Source: JANQOH01 sp965201155
GTDB taxonomy: Bacteria > Pseudomonadota > Alphaproteobacteria > UBA7887
Assembly: GCA_965201155.1 (NCBI GenBank)
Contig: OZ241752.1
Span: 2,790,001-2,854,000, forward strand
DNA: 64,000 nt
Direction of reading: 5' to 3'
Below the pieces are notes generated by a model. It searched no databases. It had not been told where the DNA came from and was given only the letters and a program-made list of their open reading frames with translations. The position numbers and the translations under genes are program-made. The stretch's first letter is position 1. Each line of letters begins with the position of its first letter. Positions 8,397-17,358 of the stretch are shown here, one piece after another.

Positions 8397-8803
8397 TGCG
8401 GCATCCGTCCGCCCGCTGGTTTCGCCGTGTTGCGGCTGCCCTCGGCATGGGGGCGTCTGCGGCGGGCGCGGTGGAGGTGACCCCCGAAGGCGATTTCATT
8501 TTCGATATCAGCAAGCCGCGAGACATGCGCGAGGTCGGCACGCTCTCCGGCATCACGATCAAGAACGATCTGCCGCCGCGTATCGGGCATATCGAGTGCG
8601 GACGCTGGGCGCGGCGTTTCGATGTGTATCCGTATGAGGCCGTGGTGTCGGGGTCGCTGCCCGGGAGACCGACGCGGGTGTGGATTTGTGCAGGACAGGC
8701 CGATAACGAGGTGCTGTCGAAGCATTATTGCCAGCAGATGGGCATGCATTATGTCGGCCACGAAGGGTCGGTGGTGACCTGCCGTTTCAAGAAGGAAGTG
8801 TAA
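8396..8803 (+). CDS. Small secreted protein of unknown function
   Basis: The GTG start shares a base with the preceding stop (TAGTG), indicating translational coupling. The reading frame is open further upstream, but the overlap and the signal peptide favour this start. The first 25 residues form a signal peptide (RRVAAALGMGASAAGA). The mature part is about 110 residues with three cysteines (HIECGRW, VWICAG, KHYCQQ) plus one near the end (VVTCRF), so two disulfides are possible. No family recognised. Confidence 0.62.
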   Translation: MRHPSARWFRRVAAALGMGASAAGAVEVTPEGDFIFDISKPRDMREVGTLSGITIKNDLPPRIGHIECGRWARRFDVYPYEAVVSGSLPGRPTRVWICAGQADNEVLSKHYCQQMGMHYVGHEGSVVTCRFKKEV

Positions 8804-8849
8804 GGTTTTACCGACAGCAGGTGGAGAAAGGGCAAGGAGAACGGGTGCG

Positions 8850-9923
8850 ATGTCGTGGTTGTGGCGTTTTTTCGGGCGGTTCCCGAGAGTAATTTCAGGT
8901 CTCATCCTCGCTGGTTTCGTGGCCGGGTTGTGGTATGTGACCGACTATGTGGAGAATGTGATCAAGCCGCGCGAAGCGGAAGCGCGCCTGGACCGCATTC
9001 ATGGTGAGATCGCGCGGGCCGACGCCATGTTCAACCGCGAGAAATATGACATCGCGATTACCGAATATGACTATGCGCTGACCAGCTTCGCGAGCGAACT
9101 CACCCCGCCGGAAATCGCGCGGATGCATCATCAGACTGCCGTGAGCCATGTCCGTCTCGGCGAAAAGCAGGAAGAGGCATCGCATCTGGAGAAGGGGATA
9201 GCGGCGTTCGAGCAGGCACTTGCACTGCGCAGCGTATCGGACGACAAGGCCGGGCATATCGAGACGCGCCACCATATGGGCGATGCCTGGCGCACCCTTG
9301 CCCATATGCGAAGCGACCCCGAACCGCTGCAGCACGCCGCGGCAGCATACCAAGCGGTGCTGGACCTTTCAGGCGGTGATGACGGGGAGGGCAGCGCAGT
9401 CCGGCGCGCCGAGGCGCTGCGGGCAGTCGCCAATGTTCAACGCGACCGCTTCGTGATCGGCGGCGATGAGGATGCGCTGGATGCGGCTTTCACCCTCTAT
9501 GACGACGCACTGGCGGCGGCGAATCCCGATAAATGGCCCAAGGTGCGGGGTGAGACGCTGATCGAACTGGGTTTGGCGTGGGTGCAGGAAGCGGAACGCG
9601 GCTACCGGACACGCCATCTGAACAAGGCGGTGGAAACACTCGAGTCAGCGAAACGCTGGCTGCGGGTTGAAGCGTATCCCCATGAACACGCGCTTTTGCA
9701 CAAGCATATCGGCGATACCTATATGCTTCTGGCGCAGACGAAGCCGCGGCGGCGGACCGAGCGGTCCTCGCATCAGCAGCATGTCATCCGCTGGCAGAAC
9801 CGCGCTGAACTGGCCTACAAGATCGCTCGCAGCTTCGGCTTCAACCCGGCGCAGGCCAATCTGGTTCCCGGCCGTCCGTCCCTGGTTGGACAACCGGAAG
9901 AGGAAGACAAGACGGAGGGGTAG
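8850..9923 (+). CDS. Membrane-anchored TPR-like helical-repeat protein
   Basis: The 357-residue product has one N-terminal membrane helix (about residues 13-31, VISGLILAGFVAGLWYVTDYV). The rest is helical, with TPR-like repeats such as FNREKYDIAITEYDYALTSF, HLEKGIAAFEQALAL, HAAAAYQAVLDLS and LDAAFTLYDDALAAA. The C-terminal about 45 residues are polar and probably disordered. This architecture suggests a scaffold facing the periplasm. AAGGAG precedes the ATG. It is the last gene of the run that starts with the PQQ dehydrogenase; a partner role there is inferred only from position. Confidence 0.72.
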   Translation: MSWLWRFFGRFPRVISGLILAGFVAGLWYVTDYVENVIKPREAEARLDRIHGEIARADAMFNREKYDIAITEYDYALTSFASELTPPEIARMHHQTAVSHVRLGEKQEEASHLEKGIAAFEQALALRSVSDDKAGHIETRHHMGDAWRTLAHMRSDPEPLQHAAAAYQAVLDLSGGDDGEGSAVRRAEALRAVANVQRDRFVIGGDEDALDAAFTLYDDALAAANPDKWPKVRGETLIELGLAWVQEAERGYRTRHLNKAVETLESAKRWLRVEAYPHEHALLHKHIGDTYMLLAQTKPRRRTERSSHQQHVIRWQNRAELAYKIARSFGFNPAQANLVPGRPSLVGQPEEEDKTEG

Positions 9924-10349
9924 CGTTTCCCGTCCCCTCCGGTTGGCGGTTCGTTGAGCTGCTACCGGTGGTCGATCCCCTGGCACCGGGACAGCGCCTC
10001 TTTGTCGCGCCCTTCCCGAATTATACGCTTGATTGTACTGACTCGTGATTGTTGAGCCTTCGGCGATGTACCTCGCAGGTCGGGATCACACCGCAGGAGA
10101 TCACCAACATCGAAGGAATCTCCGTGCCTGACCGCGATATGGTAGCAGTTCCTGAAGCACCGCTTCCCGACTGACTGCAACAGGCGGTTCAGGTCGCTGG
10201 ACGGTCGCGTTCGCCGAATTATATTTCCTCCCGCCGAGGGTCAGGCCGCCGCAGACATCTGCGGCGGCCGGCTATCGACGCAACCCTCGATAGTGCGTGT
10301 CTCGTGCGATGGCCCGACGCCGCATCGATGCGTGGCGACGGCTCGCGGC
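9924..10349. other. Intergenic region with a perfect palindrome
   Basis: Two genes converge on this 426-base stretch. Short open frames exist, but none has a ribosome site or recognisable protein. The clearest element is a perfect inverted repeat at 10244-10269: GGCCGCCGCAGA, two bases, then TCTGCGGCGGCC. It has no adjacent T-run on either strand. It may end transcription of the molybdopterin enzyme gene (80 bases downstream of its stop) in a U-run-independent way, but that is unproven. Confidence 0.45.
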
Positions 10350-12467
10350 TCAGGCTGCTGCGACTTCCACCAGCGTGTCCGAGAAGGTGGGGGCGTTGCC
10401 GTAGTCGGCGAAGGCCGGCGGGTTGATGGCGTTCACAGTGTAGCCGTTGCGGCTGCCCCTGGCCCAATAGCCCATGGGCGCAACGATGACTCCCCGGCGC
10501 GCATCCTCGGTGACCTGCGCCACGGCGTGAAAGTGGCCGCGGTCGTTGAAGACGCGGATTTCGCTGCCGTCGGCAATACCGCGCGCGCCGGCGTCCGCGG
10601 GATGGATCATCACCATCTGCTCGCCGGCCTGACGGAGCTGGGTGCGCAAATTGCCGTAGGAGGAGTTCAGGAAGGCATGGCTCTTGGGTGAAATCATGTT
10701 GAGCGGGTAGCGTTCGGCCAAGGTAGGGTTGGTTTCGGCAGCTTCGTTCTGGGGAACGAAATCCGGCAGGGAATCGAGCGTCTCGCCCGGCTGGTCCGCC
10801 ATATACCCCTGACGGAACAGCGGCAACACCATATTTCCGCCGGCGGCCATGGAAGACTTGAATTCGACCTTGCCGGACGGGGTCGGGAAATTGCCTTCGC
10901 GGTGCGGTACATAGTCATCCGGTGAACCGACATTGAGGCGCGCGTAACCGGTCTTGCGGAGTCCGGCGAGGTCGATCCCCTCCAATACCGGATTGGTCCA
11001 GTCCAGCGCGTCGATAGCCATTTGCTCGTCGGTGCGGTCCCAATAGGGGTCGTTGAACCCCATGGCGCGGGCAAGGCGGCGGAACAATTCGGTGTTGGGT
11101 ACGGCCTCGCCGCGCGGCGCGATGGCCGGTTCATTCAGTGTCAGATAGAGATGGCCCCAGGAGAACATGAGATCGAACTGTTCAAGCTGGGTGGTCGCCG
11201 GCAGCACGATGTCGGCATAGCGCGCCGTGTCAGTGATGAAATGCTCGCTCACGACGGTGAACAGGTCCTCACGGGAGAGTCCGCGCAGAATTTTCTCCTG
11301 TTCCGGCGCGACGACTGCCGGGTTCGAGTTGTAGACGAAGAGGGATGAGATTTTCCGGTCGAGTTCGCCGGTCAGCGCCGGTCCCAGGCGCCATTGATTG
11401 AGGACGGGCGTGCCTTCGGGGATCCAGTCGGGCCGGCTGAGATCGTCCCATTTCATGGGGAAGGCCCAGATCGGCATATGCAGAATCCCGCCGCCGCACT
11501 TGCGCCAGGACCCTGTCAGCGCCGGCAGGCAGGCCATGGCGCGCACGGCATTGCCGCCCGAGGCGTTGCGTTCGATAGCGACGCCCATGCGGATCACTGA
11601 CGGCTGTTTGGTGGCAAATTCGCGCGCCAGGGTCCGGACATCCTCGGTGGAGAGGCCGGTGATGGCTGCCACCCTGTCCGGGTTGAAGCCGGCGGCGCGG
11701 CTCTTCAGGTCTTCATAGCCGACGGTGTATTTCTCCACATAGTCATGGTCCACAAGGTCCTCGGCGATGATGACGTGGATCATGCCGAGCGCCAGCGCGG
11801 CGTCGGTTCCGGGCCTGATGGCGAGATGCCAGTCGGCTTGCTTCGCGGTGCGGGTGGCGACCGGATCGATCACCACCACCTTTGCGCCGCGGCGCTGCGC
11901 CTCTGCGATGAACGGCCAATGATGCAGGTTGTTGCTGATGGTGTTGATCGCCCACAGCACGATGTACCGCGAATGGACGAAACTTTCCGGGTCGACGGCA
12001 GGGGTCGGGCCGCATGTCATGAAGAATGCGGTGATAGCGGCGGAGTCGCAGAAGGTGCGTTCGGACACTGTTGCGCCGAGCTTGTTGAAGAAGGCGTCGC
12101 CGGCGTTCAGTCCGTTGAGGATGCCCTCGGTGCCGAGATAGCTGTAGGGCAGGATGGCCGCGGCGCCGTCGCGGTCGATGATGTCCTTCCAGCGGCGGGA
12201 GATTTCGTCCAGGGCTTCGTCCCAACCGATCGGCGCAAACTCGCCGGCGCCCTTCGCGCCGGTGCGTCGCAGGGGAGTCAGTACGCGGTTCTCGCTGTAG
12301 ACGCGGTTTTCGTAGTCGTTGACCTTGACGCAGAGACCGCCGCGGGTGAACGGGTGGTCCGGATTGCCTCGCACATTGACGATTTCGCCGTCGCGGACGG
12401 TGGTCAGCATCGCGCATGTGTCCGGGCAGTCATGCGGACAGGCGCCAAATACGGTTTTTTCGGCCAT
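10350..12467 (-). CDS. Molybdopterin oxidoreductase of the DMSO-reductase superfamily with an N-terminal [4Fe-4S] site
   Basis: The 705-residue protein starts MAEKTVFGACPHDC. Cys10, Cys14, Cys18 and Cys46 (GGLCVK) form the [4Fe-4S] motif. The bis-MGD domains follow, with Cys140 in SERTFCDSAAITA at the place of the molybdenum ligand (Sec in FdhF, Ser in DMSO reductase). The C-terminal dinucleotide-binding domain includes MIHPADAGARGIADGSEI. There is no Tat signal, so it is probably cytoplasmic. GGGAGCAG precedes this ATG; a longer upstream frame adds 26 poorly conserved residues and was rejected. No FeS or membrane subunit is adjacent, so it may act alone like other soluble single-subunit members. 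Substrate unknown. Confidence 0.85.
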   Translation of the reverse strand: MAEKTVFGACPHDCPDTCAMLTTVRDGEIVNVRGNPDHPFTRGGLCVKVNDYENRVYSENRVLTPLRRTGAKGAGEFAPIGWDEALDEISRRWKDIIDRDGAAAILPYSYLGTEGILNGLNAGDAFFNKLGATVSERTFCDSAAITAFFMTCGPTPAVDPESFVHSRYIVLWAINTISNNLHHWPFIAEAQRRGAKVVVIDPVATRTAKQADWHLAIRPGTDAALALGMIHVIIAEDLVDHDYVEKYTVGYEDLKSRAAGFNPDRVAAITGLSTEDVRTLAREFATKQPSVIRMGVAIERNASGGNAVRAMACLPALTGSWRKCGGGILHMPIWAFPMKWDDLSRPDWIPEGTPVLNQWRLGPALTGELDRKISSLFVYNSNPAVVAPEQEKILRGLSREDLFTVVSEHFITDTARYADIVLPATTQLEQFDLMFSWGHLYLTLNEPAIAPRGEAVPNTELFRRLARAMGFNDPYWDRTDEQMAIDALDWTNPVLEGIDLAGLRKTGYARLNVGSPDDYVPHREGNFPTPSGKVEFKSSMAAGGNMVLPLFRQGYMADQPGETLDSLPDFVPQNEAAETNPTLAERYPLNMISPKSHAFLNSSYGNLRTQLRQAGEQMVMIHPADAGARGIADGSEIRVFNDRGHFHAVAQVTEDARRGVIVAPMGYWARGSRNGYTVNAINPPAFADYGNAPTFSDTLVEVAAA

Positions 12468-12634
12468 TTTTCTGCTCCCATTTTCCGGCGCGCCCCGTCG
12501 GGCGCAGCACGAATCGCGCCCAGGGCTTGCGCACCTGCCGAACATAACATGGCCAAGGGGCGCCGTTGAACCTGGGGAAAGCGGCGCTGTCCGGGGATGG
12601 CGGGCGGACGGTGGGAGTGCGTTCCGGTGGCGGC

Positions 12635-13849
12635 CTATACGGCGCGCAGGGTTGCGGGGCGTCGTCCTGCGCTGTCGGGTGCGCCGCGCAGCAGTCCGCG
12701 GTCGATATCGGCGATACGGCGGCGCCCGGTCAGCGCCATGCAGCGTTTGATCTCCTGGCGCAGCAAGGTCAGCGCCCGCTCGACGCCTGCCTCGCCGCCG
12801 GCGCCGAGGCCCCAGACATAGGGGCGACCGACCAGAACGGCCCGCGCGCCGAGTGCCAGAGCCTTGATCACATGGCTGCCGCGCCGCACGCCGCTGTCCA
12901 GCAGCACTTCGATGCGGTCGCCGACGGCGTCAACGACAGAACCGAGCTGTTCGATGGACGCGGGCGCGCCGTCCAACTGGCGCCCGCCATGGTTTGACAC
13001 CACCACCGCGTTGGCGCCGATAGCTGCGGCCCGTTCGGCATTGGCGGGGGAGAGCACCCCCTTGACGACGAACGGGCCGTTCCATTGCTCGACCATCCAC
13101 GCTGCGTCGCGCCAGGTGATGGACGGGTCGAACTGGTCGGCGACATAGCGCATGACGGAGCGTGCGTTGCGCTGCGCCGCCGGAAAGCGGTGCGCGACAT
13201 TGGCGACAACCATCGGCGGGCCGGTGAGAAAATTCCACAGCCAGGCGGGATGGCGCAGCACGTCAACGATACTCGCTGGTGTCACACGCGGCGGTATGGA
13301 AGCGCCAGTATAGAGATCGCGCTGGCGGTAGCCCGCTACGGGGACGTCGACAGTCAGGCACAGGGCGTGATAGTGCGCGGCCTTGCAGCGCTCGATGAAT
13401 TCCCGGGTCAGTCCGCGGTCCCGAAAACAGTAGATCTGGAACATCTTGGGACCGTCGGATGCGGCGGCGACTTCTTCCAGCCGCGTGCTGGCGCCGGACG
13501 ACAGCGAATAGAGCGTTCCGGCACGCGCCGCCGCCTGCGCCGCGGCGCACTCGCCCCCCGGGTGGAACAACCGCGACATACCGGTCGGCGCCAGCATCAC
13601 GGGGCTGTCGAGCGTCAGGCCGAGCACATTGGTCCGGGTGTCGATCTCGCCGACATCGACCAGTGTGTCGGGCACGAGATGCAGGTCGTCGAAGGCTTGG
13701 GTATTGCGCCTCAGCGTCACTTCATCGTCGGCGCCGCCATCCGCGAAATGAAACACGGACGAGGGCAGCCTCCGCCGCGCAAGGCGGCGGAGGTCGCTGA
13801 TATCGTGGCAGTCGGCAAGGCGCCTTATGCGGCGCGCGGGCAAGGTCAT
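12635..13849 (-). CDS. FMN-dependent alpha-hydroxyacid dehydrogenase (lactate dehydrogenase/glycolate oxidase family)
   Basis: A 404-residue TIM-barrel flavoprotein that would oxidise an L-2-hydroxy acid to the 2-oxo acid. Characteristic segments are FHFADGGADDEVTLRRN near the N-terminus, VMLAPTGMSRLFHPGGE, FQIYCFRDRGLTREFIERC, VKGVLSPANAERA and the active-site SNHGGRQLDG, where the His is the catalytic base. FMN-phosphate binding is LLDSGVRRGSHVIKALALGARAVLVGR. There is no signal or obvious membrane anchor. It begins 18 bases after the trpB2-like gene and is probably co-transcribed. Lactate, mandelate or glycolate could be the substrate; sequence alone does not decide. Confidence 0.9.
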   Translation of the reverse strand: MTLPARRIRRLADCHDISDLRRLARRRLPSSVFHFADGGADDEVTLRRNTQAFDDLHLVPDTLVDVGEIDTRTNVLGLTLDSPVMLAPTGMSRLFHPGGECAAAQAAARAGTLYSLSSGASTRLEEVAAASDGPKMFQIYCFRDRGLTREFIERCKAAHYHALCLTVDVPVAGYRQRDLYTGASIPPRVTPASIVDVLRHPAWLWNFLTGPPMVVANVAHRFPAAQRNARSVMRYVADQFDPSITWRDAAWMVEQWNGPFVVKGVLSPANAERAAAIGANAVVVSNHGGRQLDGAPASIEQLGSVVDAVGDRIEVLLDSGVRRGSHVIKALALGARAVLVGRPYVWGLGAGGEAGVERALTLLRQEIKRCMALTGRRRIADIDRGLLRGAPDSAGRRPATLRAV

Positions 13850-13867
13850 GCGCGGCTGCCGGTTCCC

Positions 13868-15241
13868 CTATTCCGCTGCCGCCGGCACCGATGGCAGCCC
13901 GGCCAGGGCCATGGCGAGTTCGCCCTCTTCATAGTCCTGATCCGTGAGGTTGCCGGCGGCGTAGTCACCATAGGCCTGCATGTCGAAATAGCCGTGACCG
14001 CAGAGATTGAACAGGATGGTTCGTCCGGTTCCGGCGGCGCGGCATTTGAGGGCTTCGTCGATGGCGCCCTTGACGGCATGCGTTGCCTCCGGCGCCGGCA
14101 AAATGCCTTCCGCACGGGCAAACTGCACGCCGGCCGCGAAGCATTCGGTCTGGTGATAGGCGCGCGCCTCGATGAGGTCCAGATCGTGCAGATGGCTAAC
14201 CAGGGGCGCCATGCCGTGATAGCGCAGGCCGCCGGCGTGAAAGCCCGGCGGGACGAAAGTTGAGCCCAGCGTGTGCATCTTGACCAGCGGGGTAAGGTGG
14301 CCGGTATCGCCGAAGTCATAGGCGAACTTGCCGCGTGTCAGGGAGGGGCAGGCTGCGGGTTCGACGGCGACGACGCGCACATCCGGCCCGCCGCGCAACT
14401 GCTCACCGAGGAAGGGGAGGACGAGGCCGGCGAAATTGCTGCCGCCGCCGGTGCAGCCGACGAGAATGTCGGGATAGTTCCCGGCCATTTTCATCTGTTC
14501 GATCGCTTCCTGCCCGACCACGGTCTGATGCAACAGCACATGATTGAGGACGCTGCCGAGCGAATATTTGGTATCGTCGCGTCCGGCGGCGACTTCCACC
14601 GCTTCCGAGATGGCGATGCCGAGGCTGCCGGTAGAGTCCGGACTTTTTTCCAGTATGGCGCGGCCGGCATTGGTTTCGCTGGACGGGCTGGCGACGCAGC
14701 GGGCGCCGAAACTTTCCATCATTGCCTTGCGGTAGGGCTTCTGGTCGAAGCTGATCCGCACCATGTAGACTTCGATTTCGAGTCCGAACAGCGTGCCGGC
14801 AAAGGCGAGGGACGACCCCCATTGGCCGGCGCCGGTTTCCGTGGCGATGCGTTTTGTGCCTTCTTCCTTGTTGTAGAAGGCCTGGGCGACGGCAGTGTTG
14901 GGCTTGTGGCTGCCGGTGGGGCTGACGCCCTCGTATTTGTAGTATATCTTGGCGGGGGTATCGAGCGCCGCCTCAAGCCGCCGTGCGCGATAGAGCGGGG
15001 TGGGGCGCCACTGGCGGTAAATATCCCGCACCGGGTCGGGGATTTCGACCTCGCGCTCAGTGGAGACCTCCTGGCCGATCAAGGCCATGGGAAAGAGCGG
15101 CGCGAGATCGGCGGGGCCGATCGGCTGTCCGGTTCCCGGATGCAGGACCGGAGGCAGCGGCTTCGGCAGGTCTGCCTGAATGTTGTACCACGACCGCGGA
15201 ATCCAGTCCTCGGTCAGCACATATTTGACCGTATCGCCCAT
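13868..15241 (-). CDS. TrpB2-type tryptophan synthase beta-like PLP enzyme
   Basis: The 457-residue protein matches the TrpB2 family, longer at the N-terminus than canonical TrpB1. The PLP lysine is Lys113 in PTGSHKPNTA. The phosphate cup is CTGGGSNFAGL and the C-terminal motif is NLCGHGYFDM. The N-terminal KYVLTEDWIPRSWYNIQADLP is typical of TrpB2. TrpB2 proteins make tryptophan from indole and serine (or O-phosphoserine) and are often not paired with TrpA; no trpA lies nearby. It is followed within 18 bases by the hydroxyacid dehydrogenase gene, which suggests a catabolic or salvage context rather than a trp operon (inference). Confidence 0.92.
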   Translation of the reverse strand: MGDTVKYVLTEDWIPRSWYNIQADLPKPLPPVLHPGTGQPIGPADLAPLFPMALIGQEVSTEREVEIPDPVRDIYRQWRPTPLYRARRLEAALDTPAKIYYKYEGVSPTGSHKPNTAVAQAFYNKEEGTKRIATETGAGQWGSSLAFAGTLFGLEIEVYMVRISFDQKPYRKAMMESFGARCVASPSSETNAGRAILEKSPDSTGSLGIAISEAVEVAAGRDDTKYSLGSVLNHVLLHQTVVGQEAIEQMKMAGNYPDILVGCTGGGSNFAGLVLPFLGEQLRGGPDVRVVAVEPAACPSLTRGKFAYDFGDTGHLTPLVKMHTLGSTFVPPGFHAGGLRYHGMAPLVSHLHDLDLIEARAYHQTECFAAGVQFARAEGILPAPEATHAVKGAIDEALKCRAAGTGRTILFNLCGHGYFDMQAYGDYAAGNLTDQDYEEGELAMALAGLPSVPAAAE

Positions 15242-15284
15242 ATCAGAATTTTCTCCCCGGGTTCTTCAAGGCGCGGGCGCTTGT

Positions 15285-15587
15285 TCAAGCGTTGTCATTC
15301 GGCTTGACGGGCAGGGGCGCCGGCGGGGCTTGCCGCCCTGTTTCGTCAGCTCGCCAGTCATCTTGCAGAACGCCCCTGATCCATTTCAGGTCGTTCTTGA
15401 CGGTGTTCAACTCGCTCCTGATCGAGCCGCGCTCGCCCTGGACCGAAGCCAACTCACCCTTGACCCATTCGATGTCATTTTGCATCACGGCGATGTCGCT
15501 CTTGATATCGACATAGCCGGCTATGACGGTGCCGAGAATGCCCGTGCCACGCATGTTCGAGACTGTCAGAAACTTGGGAACATTCAT
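15285..15587 (-). CDS. Small coiled-coil protein of unknown function
   Basis: A 100-residue protein with a weakly hydrophobic N-terminus (MRGTGILGTVIAGYV) and then a heptad-like helix (KSDIAVMQNDIEWVKGELAS and on to NTVKNDLKWIRGVLQ). It ends in a Pro-rich tail (APPAPLPVKPND). The pattern resembles small XhlA-like helical proteins but no family can be claimed. It lies 43 bases upstream of the trpB2-like gene on the same strand. The ribosome site is weak (GGCGGGG at distance). Confidence 0.5.
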   Translation of the reverse strand: MNVPKFLTVSNMRGTGILGTVIAGYVDIKSDIAVMQNDIEWVKGELASVQGERGSIRSELNTVKNDLKWIRGVLQDDWRADETGRQAPPAPLPVKPNDNA

Positions 15588-15694
15588 GGTCGGCCCCGCC
15601 GGGAACTCGGCAGAATCTGTCGCCGCCCCCCGGAGTTGTCAAGCCGAAAAGACGCGGGGCGGCCACGATATTGCGCGCTATATGGTGTTCGCGC

Positions 15695-17107
15695 TTACCA
15701 CTTGACCTGGGCGCGCAGGGCGTAGATGTCGAACTCTTCCTGGTTCTCGATCCGGGCGCGAATGTAATTGAACTTGAGAGCGATCCAGTTATTCAGCCAC
15801 CAGTTCAGGCCCAGCGTGTAGTTGGTTTGCTCGCCGCCCATGATGTCCTGGTCGTCGAGATTGGCGTAACTGTAGCGCGCCACGAGTTCGAAAGCGCCCG
15901 CGCCTGTGCCGTCGGGGTTGAACGGGTCGGCGGGTTTGACACCGCTCCATGCGGCTTTTTTCATGCTGTAGGGGCGGCCTTCCCCGGTGAGAACCCAGCC
16001 TGCCTGGAGATAGTAGGCGTTGAAGGAATATTTGGCATCGGGCGTGTCGAAGCCGAACTGCGTGTATTCCGCGGCGACCCAGGCCGGCTGGAACCAGGCA
16101 GCGAATTCGCCACCCACGCCGAAACAATCCGACGCGGTGTGGGCCTTGGTGTCGATCCAGCGGGAGGCGTCGACGCGGAACTCGGGTCGGTCACGGAAGC
16201 GGCATTTGCCGTCCAGCGAGGCGGCGTGTTGCTCGTCACCCCAGAGCCTGGTCGGTTCGGGCAAGAGCCAGCCGCTGGCGCCGAGATGCACGCCGCGCCC
16301 CTTCTCGTTCATGGGCGCGACGGCGACCCGCCCGGTATAGGCCCATTGCTCCTGTCCGCCCTTGCCGGCATCGACGCTGAGTTTCTCACCGAAGGCGCCG
16401 GCGCCGAACCACCACATGCCGCCGCTGGCGACGGCGCTCAGGCCCAGGCGCTTGCCGCCCGCCGGGCCGATGAACAGATTGGTGCTCAGGCTGCGCTCGA
16501 TGAAGGGAATGTCGTTGGAACTCGTGGGGTATTCGAGCGTCAGGGGCGCCTTGTGCTGGCCGAGGGTGAGGGTGATCGGTTTCAAGCCCTTGTAGGACAC
16601 GAACGCTGTGTCGATGTCTACGTCGTCCGCTGCGCTGTCGCCGCCGTCGAGGATAATTTCATAGCCCCAGTCCTTCATGATCTCGCCCTTGACGCCGAGG
16701 CGGGCGCGGCGCAGGTTGGAACCGTCATTAAGGTCGAGATTGTCCGGCATATCTTCGTTGTAGAAGCCGATATCCCAATGCACGCGGCCGGTGACGGACA
16801 TGGTGTGGTCGCCGTCGGGCGTGGAGAATGTCGGTGCGGGGCCTTTCATCGACACAGTGCCGCCGCCGGCGCCAGTTTCCGCTGCGCCGGCTGCCGTGGC
16901 TGCGGCGGCTTCGTCGACCGCCGCTGCCGCATTGCTTTGGATCTGACGCTCGAGTTGTCTCTGCAACAGATCAATTTTCTGTTCGAGTTCCAGAACTCTG
17001 GCGGCGAGATCGTGGGAGTTGTGCGCCGCGGCCGGCAGGGCGCCTGCGGCAGCGAGAATTGCGGCCGAGACGCAGCCCACCGCCGCGGCTTTCAATCCCT
17101 TGTTCAT
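15695..17107 (-). CDS. Outer-membrane porin of the OprP/OprO type
   Basis: The 470-residue protein has a signal peptide (about residues 1-28, cleavage near PAAAH). An N-terminal coiled coil follows (VLELEQKIDLLQRQLERQIQ), as in trimeric porins with a periplasmic helical extension. It then has an Ala/Gly-rich linker and a beta-barrel ending in an aromatic residue (YALRAQVKW), the outer-membrane insertion signal. Internal motifs RRARLGVKGEIMKDWGYEI and FIERSLSTNLFIGP are typical of phosphate-selective porin O/P family proteins. Actual selectivity, phosphate or another anion, is not shown by sequence. It is divergent from the nnrDE fusion gene with a 251-base gap that should hold both promoters. 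Confidence 0.87.
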   Translation of the reverse strand: MNKGLKAAAVGCVSAAILAAAGALPAAAHNSHDLAARVLELEQKIDLLQRQLERQIQSNAAAAVDEAAAATAAGAAETGAGGGTVSMKGPAPTFSTPDGDHTMSVTGRVHWDIGFYNEDMPDNLDLNDGSNLRRARLGVKGEIMKDWGYEIILDGGDSAADDVDIDTAFVSYKGLKPITLTLGQHKAPLTLEYPTSSNDIPFIERSLSTNLFIGPAGGKRLGLSAVASGGMWWFGAGAFGEKLSVDAGKGGQEQWAYTGRVAVAPMNEKGRGVHLGASGWLLPEPTRLWGDEQHAASLDGKCRFRDRPEFRVDASRWIDTKAHTASDCFGVGGEFAAWFQPAWVAAEYTQFGFDTPDAKYSFNAYYLQAGWVLTGEGRPYSMKKAAWSGVKPADPFNPDGTGAGAFELVARYSYANLDDQDIMGGEQTNYTLGLNWWLNNWIALKFNYIRARIENQEEFDIYALRAQVKW

Positions 17108-17358
17108 CCCATACTTGCCTTATGCTGGTTCGCAACGAAGGTGTTTACCCATGCAACCACCGCCGGTGTCGCAGTACGGTGCAACCCTTTCCCGGTCAGG
17201 GTACCGGAGGCGTATTACAATTGGCGCAACGGTTTTATTGCGGTCCTATGATAACCCAGGATGAAACAGGAACACACCCGGCTTCTTCTCGATCCGGGTA
17301 TCCCGTTCGCGTGAACCGCGCGCGCCGCGCCTTTGTACGCACGAATGGTGGTCGCGAA

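Noticed and set aside
9962..10180. A 72-codon minus-strand frame in the intergenic region
   Set aside because: No ribosome site, no recognisable protein pattern and no gene context; treated as non-coding.
12468..12545. Longer start for the molybdopterin enzyme
   Set aside because: The extra 26 residues are Arg/Cys-rich without homology and lack a Tat motif; the later ATG has a ribosome site and the FeS motif follows at the usual distance.
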